A DNA stretch of 8,748 bases from a bacterium UBA2214 (GTDB lineage Bacteria; Zhuqueibacterota; Zhuqueibacteria; Residuimicrobiales; Residuimicrobiaceae), in the NCBI GenBank assembly GCA_002327255.1, contig DCUM01000258.1, positions 13,711-22,458 of the forward strand, written 5' to 3'. The first letter of the stretch is position 1; the number at the start of each line of letters is the position of its first letter. Positions 5,043 through 8,748 of the stretch are shown piece by piece. Made by a program: the position numbers and the translations under genes. The notes beneath the pieces were generated by a model, which was not told the DNA's origin, did not search any database, and saw only the letters and a program-made list of their open reading frames with translations.

Positions 5043-7424
5043 ATGACACCATTAAAGAGCCAAGCCGATCTCCTCGCCGAGATCACCGCTTTCCTGCAAC
5101 GCAATCCGCAAAAATCGTATAAAACCAAAGAACTGGCGCGGGAACTGGGGATCGCCCCCTCTGATTATCTCGAACTCCGCAAAGCCCTGCGTGCGCTATT
5201 GGCCGATGGCAAACTGCTCAAAACGAACAAGAACCGCTATGCGGGATTGAGCAAGGCCGCCATGGCGACCGGCCTGCTCCGCGTCAATGCCCAGGGGAAT
5301 GGTTTTCTGGTGCGCGATGATGGCGGCGAGGACGTCTTCGTCAGCGCCAAAAACCGCGGTTCCGCCCTGCACAAGGACCGCGTTCAGGTGCGTCTCCTCG
5401 CCGGAAGGGCTGGCGACCGCCAGGAGGGCGTCGTTGTCGACATTCTCTCCCGCGGCCGCCGCAGCATTGTCGGCACGTTTCGCTGGGACAAGCGTTACGC
5501 CTATGTGGTGCCGGACGACATCAAAATCCAGACCGATATCATCATCCCGGAGCCGGAAAATTCCGGCGCCCAGGACGGCCACAAGGTCGTCGCCGTCATC
5601 GATGCCTGGCCCCATGCCCACCTCAATCCCGAAGGCCATATCACCCATGTGCTCGGTTTTGGCGACGAGCCCGGCGTGGACATTCTTTCCATCGTTCATG
5701 GTTTTGATCTCAATCCGGAATTCCCCGGGGAGGTCATGCGCGAGGTGGAAAATCTGCGGCCGCCGCCCGTCGATGTCCAAACCTCCGGCCGCCTCGACTG
5801 CCGTGACTGGCTGGTTTTCACCATCGATCCCGCGGATGCCAAGGATTTTGATGACGCGGTCTCGCTGCACAAGCTGGAGAACGGCAATTGGCTGCTCGGG
5901 GTTCACATCGCCGATGTGAGTCATTATGTCACGCCGGGCTCGTTGACCGATGCCGAAGCGTTGCGCCGGGGCACGTCCATTTACCTGGTCGATCGCGTCA
6001 TCCCCATGCTTCCGGAACGGCTCTCCAACGAATGGTGCAGCCTCCGCGAGGGCGAAGACAAATTCTGCTTTTCCGTGCTCCTCGAACTGACCCCGGCAGC
6101 GGACCTGGTCAACCATTCTTTTCACGAGACCATCATCCGCAGCCAGAAGCGCTACGCCTACGAAGAGGCGCAGTCCGTGATCGAGGGCACGCTGCAGAAC
6201 CAGCGGGCCAATACGTTGCGGGAGATGCTGGAATTGTCGCGCCAACTGATCAAAAAACGTGAGGGGCGCGGCAGCATTGATTTTGAATCCATGGAAGTCG
6301 AAGTGGTGCTGGATGAAGAGGGGCACCCCGTCGAACTGCGGCGACGTCAGCGTCTGGCGACGCACCGGCTCATCGAAGAATTCATGCTCTTGGCCAATGA
6401 GACCGTCGCCCGGCATGTCGGAGAAGAGCTGGCGGCGGAGATGGGGAGCACCCCGCCCTTTGTCTATCGCGTCCATGAAAAGCCCTCCCGCACCGACGTG
6501 CTGGGCATGCTGAATCTGGCGCAACTATTCGGTTTTGCGGCCGAAGCCCCGAAACGCATCACGCCGCACTTTTTCCAGCGTCTCGCCAAAGAGTTCCAGC
6601 GCCATCCCGCCGGCGTGGTCCTGCAGGACGCCCTGTTGCGCGCCATGACCAAAGCCAAATATACGACCGGCAACGCCGGGCATTTCGGTCTCTCCTACAA
6701 ATTTTACACCCATTTCACCTCGCCCATCCGGCGTTATCCCGACCTGATGGTGCACCGTCTGCTCAAAGCCTATCTCAAGGACCCTGAACGCACCGCCGCG
6801 GGCCCGCTGGTTCACCAACTGGAGTCGCGCTGCAAGAGCAACAGTGAGAGCGAAGTGCGGGCGCAGGAGGCGGAGCGCGCTTCCATCAAGATGAAACAGA
6901 TCGAGTATATGGAGAAACACCTTGGCGAAGTGCATGAGGGGTATATCAGCCGCATCCTCGCCTTTGGCGTTTTTGTCACCCTGCCCGAGTTCATGCTCGA
7001 CGGGCTGGTTCATATTTCGGAGCTGGGGGACGATTATTATCTCTTCGACGAAGCGAAGCATCACCTGGTCGGACAGCACACCGGCAAAATCTACCGTCTG
7101 GGCGATAAAGTCAGCATTCGCATCAGCCGCGTCGACCGGAATGAACGATTGGTGGACTTTATTTTAGTCCGCAAAGAGAACGACTTGAAGCGTGCAACGC
7201 CGAACGCAACGGACAAAAACCGCGGCAAGGGCACTCAGGATAGCCCGGTAACCGGCAGGAGGAATGAGCAAAAACGTACGGCGGCGAAGCCAACGGATAT
7301 CAATCCCCGCAAGGGCTCTCAGGAGAGCCCGTCGACCGGGAGCAGAAAATCGAAAAAGAGCGCACCGGCGCATGCGCCGGGTAAACCGCGCGGCAAGAGC
7401 CGGAAGAACCGCAGACAGCACTGA
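5043..7424 (+). CDS. rnr: Ribonuclease R (3'-5' exoribonuclease, RNB family)
   Basis: RNase R degrades structured RNA processively from the 3' end and takes part in mRNA decay and ribosome quality control. The product has 793 residues. In order I see an N-terminal winged-helix region (about 1-75), two cold-shock OB folds (about 80-220, with NGFLVRDDGGEDVFVS), the RNB catalytic domain (about 245-575), an S1 domain (about 628-710) and a basic tail (716-793). The metal-binding aspartates D262, D268, D270 and D271 in IDPADAKDFDDA keep the exact spacing of E. coli D272, D278, D280 and D281. Y314 matches Y324, and TSPIRRYPDLMVHR begins at 559. The winged-helix and basic tail favour RNase R over RNase II. 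Start ATG 5043 is supported by TGAGGTG (5032-5038); a GTG four codons earlier overlaps this site. Confidence 0.96.
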   Translation: MTPLKSQADLLAEITAFLQRNPQKSYKTKELARELGIAPSDYLELRKALRALLADGKLLKTNKNRYAGLSKAAMATGLLRVNAQGNGFLVRDDGGEDVFVSAKNRGSALHKDRVQVRLLAGRAGDRQEGVVVDILSRGRRSIVGTFRWDKRYAYVVPDDIKIQTDIIIPEPENSGAQDGHKVVAVIDAWPHAHLNPEGHITHVLGFGDEPGVDILSIVHGFDLNPEFPGEVMREVENLRPPPVDVQTSGRLDCRDWLVFTIDPADAKDFDDAVSLHKLENGNWLLGVHIADVSHYVTPGSLTDAEALRRGTSIYLVDRVIPMLPERLSNEWCSLREGEDKFCFSVLLELTPAADLVNHSFHETIIRSQKRYAYEEAQSVIEGTLQNQRANTLREMLELSRQLIKKREGRGSIDFESMEVEVVLDEEGHPVELRRRQRLATHRLIEEFMLLANETVARHVGEELAAEMGSTPPFVYRVHEKPSRTDVLGMLNLAQLFGFAAEAPKRITPHFFQRLAKEFQRHPAGVVLQDALLRAMTKAKYTTGNAGHFGLSYKFYTHFTSPIRRYPDLMVHRLLKAYLKDPERTAAGPLVHQLESRCKSNSESEVRAQEAERASIKMKQIEYMEKHLGEVHEGYISRILAFGVFVTLPEFMLDGLVHISELGDDYYLFDEAKHHLVGQHTGKIYRLGDKVSIRISRVDRNERLVDFILVRKENDLKRATPNATDKNRGKGTQDSPVTGRRNEQKRTAAKPTDINPRKGSQESPSTGSRKSKKSAPAHAPGKPRGKSRKNRRQH
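7188..7355 (+). repeat. Two-copy 84-bp tandem repeat encoding the basic tail of RNase R
   Basis: Two units of 84 nt (7188-7271 and 7272-7355) encode two 28-residue copies with 13 identical positions, sharing K-R at the start and the core KG-x-Q-x-SP-x-TG. The best conserved DNA is 7225-7260 against 7309-7344, with 29 of 36 bases the same. The tail is rich in Lys, Arg, Ser and Pro and is probably disordered. Basic tails of RNase R assist RNA or ribosome binding in other bacteria. The repeat suggests the tail grew by local duplication. Confidence 0.8.
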
Positions 7425-7554
7425 TCCGGTCGCCGCTAACAGTCCGCCTGATCTGTTCATAAACCACCGGGCGGTATCTATTGCCATTATGGAAAGTGGA
7501 TTGAGCAGACCCCCCCACTCCAGGGTGGCAGCAAAAGCCACTGCATTTTGATGA

Positions 7555-7583
7555 TTTACTTGGATCCTCCGGGGGTGAATAGT
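7555..7583 (+). promoter_or_regulatory. Possible sigma-70-type promoter for the oxidoreductase gene
   Basis: TTTACT (7555-7560) and AATAGT (7578-7583) each match four of six consensus positions and are 17 bp apart. Transcription would begin near 7590, about 40 nt before the start codon. The surrounding gap (7425-7629) has no reading frame I can support, and rnr has no convincing terminator, so read-through is the alternative. Confidence 0.3.
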
Positions 7584-7629
7584 CCAGTCCGTATGCCTGC
7601 TGTCAGGGTCTTTTGAGAATGAGGATGGT

Positions 7630-8340
7630 ATGAAATTACTCACTTGTACCGGAAAACGTATGATCGCCGAGGGGACGCTGGAATTGTCTTTCCAGAAACC
7701 GGCTGAGTTTGTGTTCGAGGCCGGGCAAAACATCAACCTCAAGGTGCCCGAACTCTTGTACGAAGACGCCAGAGGGCCGCGCCGGACGTTCACCGTCGCC
7801 TCGGCTCCCGAAGAGCCCGAACTGTACATTGCGACGCGCCTCAGCGACAGCGGCTACAAGAGGACCCTGCTTGAAATCGAACCGGGCGCCGTGTTTGAAT
7901 ACCTCGGACCGCAGGGATCGTTTCTCCTGGAAGCTTTTCCTCACAGCGCCATTTTCCTGGCGGGAGGCATCGGTATCACGCCGTTTCGCAGCATGCTGGC
8001 GCACGCCGTGGCGGCCGGCCTGCGCAACACGATCTACCTCCTCTACGGCAACGCCCGGCCGGAGACCAGCGCCTATCACGAATGGTTCCTGGCGCAGGAG
8101 AAAGAGGCGGATTTTTTTCATTACCTTCCGACCATGACCGATCTGCCCGATGACCATCCCTGGCCGGGGGAGCGGCGCTGGCTCAGTGCCGGGTTGGCCC
8201 TGGAACGGGTGCCGGAGGCGGGGGAGGCCATTTTTTACCTGTGCGGACCGCCGAAAATGGTGGAGGCATTGGACGCGCAGCTGCACGAAAAAGAGGTGCC
8301 AGCGCAGCGCATCCGTTCCGAATCGCTGTGGGGGTATTGA
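7630..8340 (+). CDS. FAD/NAD(P)-binding oxidoreductase, ferredoxin-NADP reductase-like
   Basis: The 236-residue product is a compact member of the ferredoxin-NADP reductase superfamily, which moves electrons between NAD(P)H and a partner through FAD. Residues 1-100 form the flavin-binding barrel: RRTFTVASAP (51-60) is the R-x-F-S/T flavin motif and GPQGSF (93-98) the second flavin loop. The nucleotide-binding half carries AGGIGITPFRSML (111-123) and YLCGPPKM (203-210). The chain ends in an aromatic residue (ESLWGY), as in reductases where it stacks on the flavin. There is no cysteine cluster for an iron-sulfur centre, no haem domain and no signal peptide, so it is probably a cytoplasmic reductase with a separate partner. 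The start ATG 7630 has GAGGA at 7621-7625. It seems to stand alone, and neither substrate nor partner can be read from the context. Confidence 0.85.
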   Translation: MKLLTCTGKRMIAEGTLELSFQKPAEFVFEAGQNINLKVPELLYEDARGPRRTFTVASAPEEPELYIATRLSDSGYKRTLLEIEPGAVFEYLGPQGSFLLEAFPHSAIFLAGGIGITPFRSMLAHAVAAGLRNTIYLLYGNARPETSAYHEWFLAQEKEADFFHYLPTMTDLPDDHPWPGERRWLSAGLALERVPEAGEAIFYLCGPPKMVEALDAQLHEKEVPAQRIRSESLWGY

Positions 8341-8384
8341 TCGCAACCGGACGCTGTCTGAACTATTCGCTATTAACCCGAAAA

Positions 8385-8414
8385 CAGGATTTGAATTAAT
8401 CTCTGGTATTTTTT
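8385..8414 (+). terminator. Likely intrinsic terminator after the oxidoreductase gene
   Basis: CAGGATT (8385-8391) pairs with AATC and CTG (8398-8401 and 8403-8405), leaving a single bulged T and a 6-nt loop. Three bases later comes a run of six T (8409-8414). The stem is only seven pairs with moderate GC, so it is weaker than the terminator before rnr. Its place 45 nt after the stop codon fits. Confidence 0.5.
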
Positions 8415-8515
8415 GACCGTCTTGAAAATCCCGACTCTGCTATGCCACCCGGAGCACCAGGCACACAAAAGGATGCTTCCAATTTCAAAAATTTTGATCC
8501 ATGGGTGAATATTAT

Positions 8516-8540
8516 CCTTCGTGTTCCCGTGTGCTTCGTG
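8516..8540. repeat. CTTCGTG-type intergenic repeat fragment
   Basis: Two copies of CTTCGTG (8517-8523 and 8534-8540) flank a degenerate middle, TTCCCGTG, giving a spacing of 17 nt. The opposite strand reads CACGAAG twice. From memory, similar CTTCGTG/CACGAAG arrays are scattered in intergenic regions of many environmental bacteria and give spurious peptides of the TTK-x-TK kind; the opposite-strand translation here indeed reads TTKHTGTRR. This is likely an eroded copy of such a repeat, not a gene. Confidence 0.45.
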
Positions 8541-8600
8541 GTTATCAATTTTTCAGGCTGGTGTCTGTCCATTTGTTTAATGAAAAACAGCAAAATTCAC

Positions 8601-8661
8601 CGGACGAGCAGCCCGATCGCCCGGTAACGTTTCCGGTTCATCCGGGCCGGGCAGCTGTCCG
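8601..8661 (+). promoter_or_regulatory. Large GC-rich stem-loop upstream of the last gene
   Basis: The outer arms 8601-8615 and 8648-8661 make 13 pairs interrupted by one bulged G and one A/A mismatch. After a three-base bulge (ATC, 8616-8618), GCCCGG (8619-8624) pairs perfectly with CCGGGC (8642-8647), closing a 17-nt loop. Inside lies a near-perfect 16-nt palindrome, CCGGTAACGTTTCCGG (8621-8636), with one mismatched pair. The structure ends 9 nt before the ribosome binding site of the downstream gene. It lacks a U-tract, so it is more likely a leader structure or a remnant of a palindromic repeat than a terminator. Confidence 0.5.
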
Positions 8662-8680
8662 TTAGCCTATGGGAGGTCCA

Positions 8681-8748
8681 ATGAGACGTTTATTATATGT
8701 GTTTGGTTTGATGGTGCTCTTCGTGGTGATGAGTGCCGCCCTGAAGAG
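8681..8748 (+). CDS. N-terminus of an exported or membrane protein (3' truncated by window)
   Basis: Only 22 codons are present: MRRLLYVFGLMVLFVVMSAA and then LK. Two arginines followed by a hydrophobic stretch of about 17 residues and small residues (SAA) look like a Sec signal peptide or an N-terminal membrane anchor. Start ATG 8681 has a strong Shine-Dalgarno GGGAGG (8671-8676) with a 4-nt spacer. The family cannot be named from this fragment. Confidence 0.75.
   Translation, partial: MRRLLYVFGLMVLFVVMSAALK

Larger units (their letters stand above)
8341..8680. other. 340-bp non-coding region between the oxidoreductase and the last gene
   Basis: No reading frame here has recognisable protein features or a good ribosome binding site, apart from the one belonging to the last gene. 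The region contains a likely terminator (8385-8414), a small symmetrical site TCAAAA-A-TTTTGA (8485-8497), a CTTCGTG-type repeat fragment (8516-8540), a large GC-rich stem-loop (8601-8661) and the Shine-Dalgarno GGGAGG (8671-8676). The first two thirds are more AT-rich than the flanking genes. I could not identify a clear promoter for the final gene. Confidence 0.7.

Noticed and set aside
5196..6524. 442-codon open frame on the minus strand within rnr
   Set aside because: It is antisense to the RNB domain of RNase R, has no recognisable motif, and has the same composition bias as the other shadow frames.
7525..7541. Hairpin GTGGC / GCCAC as a terminator of rnr
   Set aside because: The stem is only 5 bp and no real T-tract follows (TGCATTTT), so it is too weak to list as a terminator.
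7264..7551. Arg-rich 95-codon frame over the rnr 3' end and following gap
   Set aside because: Its first half overlaps the basic tail of RNase R in another frame, and no family features are seen.
7572..8510. Shared GGGTGAATA at about 7573 and 8503 as a possible repeat or common operator
   Set aside because: Only nine bases match exactly and the flanks align poorly, so chance is sufficient.
8396..8627. Short frames on both strands in the last intergenic region (8442-8627 plus, 8396-8593 minus)
   Set aside because: They lack ribosome binding sites and family features; the minus frame contains the peptide typical of the CTTCGTG repeat.

Overview
The window is a stretch of bacterial chromosome that reads almost entirely on the + strand. 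It carries a compact housekeeping cluster for transcription termination, translation termination and RNA decay. The genes are GC-rich and the short gaps between some of them are AT-rich. The order rho, rpmE, DUF1385 (YqhQ-like), prfA, prmC is known from several Gram-negative and some Firmicute lineages. The AlgC-type phosphomannomutase/phosphoglucomutase, the zinc-binding L31, the TTG and GTG starts and a CTTCGTG-type intergenic repeat suggest an environmental Gram-negative bacterium, perhaps of the FCB/Calditrichota-KSB1 type or Desulfobacterota-like. This placement is an inference; no marker in the window fixes the phylum.

Layout. Positions 1-258 are the 3' end of rho. A short AT-rich gap (259-346) holds a perfect 14-bp palindrome and a 14-bp inverted repeat that ends next to the ribosome binding site of rpmE (347-559, TTG start). 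An intrinsic terminator (581-623) separates rpmE from the next unit: a DUF1385 membrane protein (659-1597), prfA (1601-2668), prmC (2684-3586) and a phosphohexomutase (3579-4958). These four genes are 3 nt apart, 15 nt apart and overlapping by 8 nt, so they are probably one operon. A 17-bp perfect hairpin with a U-tract (4969-5017) follows, and RNase R (5043-7424) starts only 25 nt after it. A 205-bp gap with a possible promoter leads to a small FAD/NAD(P)-binding oxidoreductase (7630-8340). A 340-bp non-coding region (8341-8680) contains a likely terminator, a repeat fragment and a large stem-loop, and the window ends in the first 22 codons of a gene starting with a hydrophobic segment (8681 onward).

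How the genes work together. PrfA (RF1) releases the peptide at UAA/UAG codons using its GGQ motif, and PrmC methylates the glutamine of that motif. L31 is a ribosomal protein of the large subunit, Rho terminates transcription when translation is uncoupled, and RNase R degrades structured RNA. The DUF1385 protein is a widely conserved neighbour of these genes with no established role. The phosphohexomutase supplies hexose-1-phosphates for envelope sugars and is tied to the operon by translational overlap.

No clearly new biological system is visible. The most interesting signals are cis-acting RNA or DNA structures: the rpmE leader, the hairpin just ahead of rnr, and the stem-loop upstream of the last gene. 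No tRNA, rRNA, CRISPR array or intact mobile element was found.
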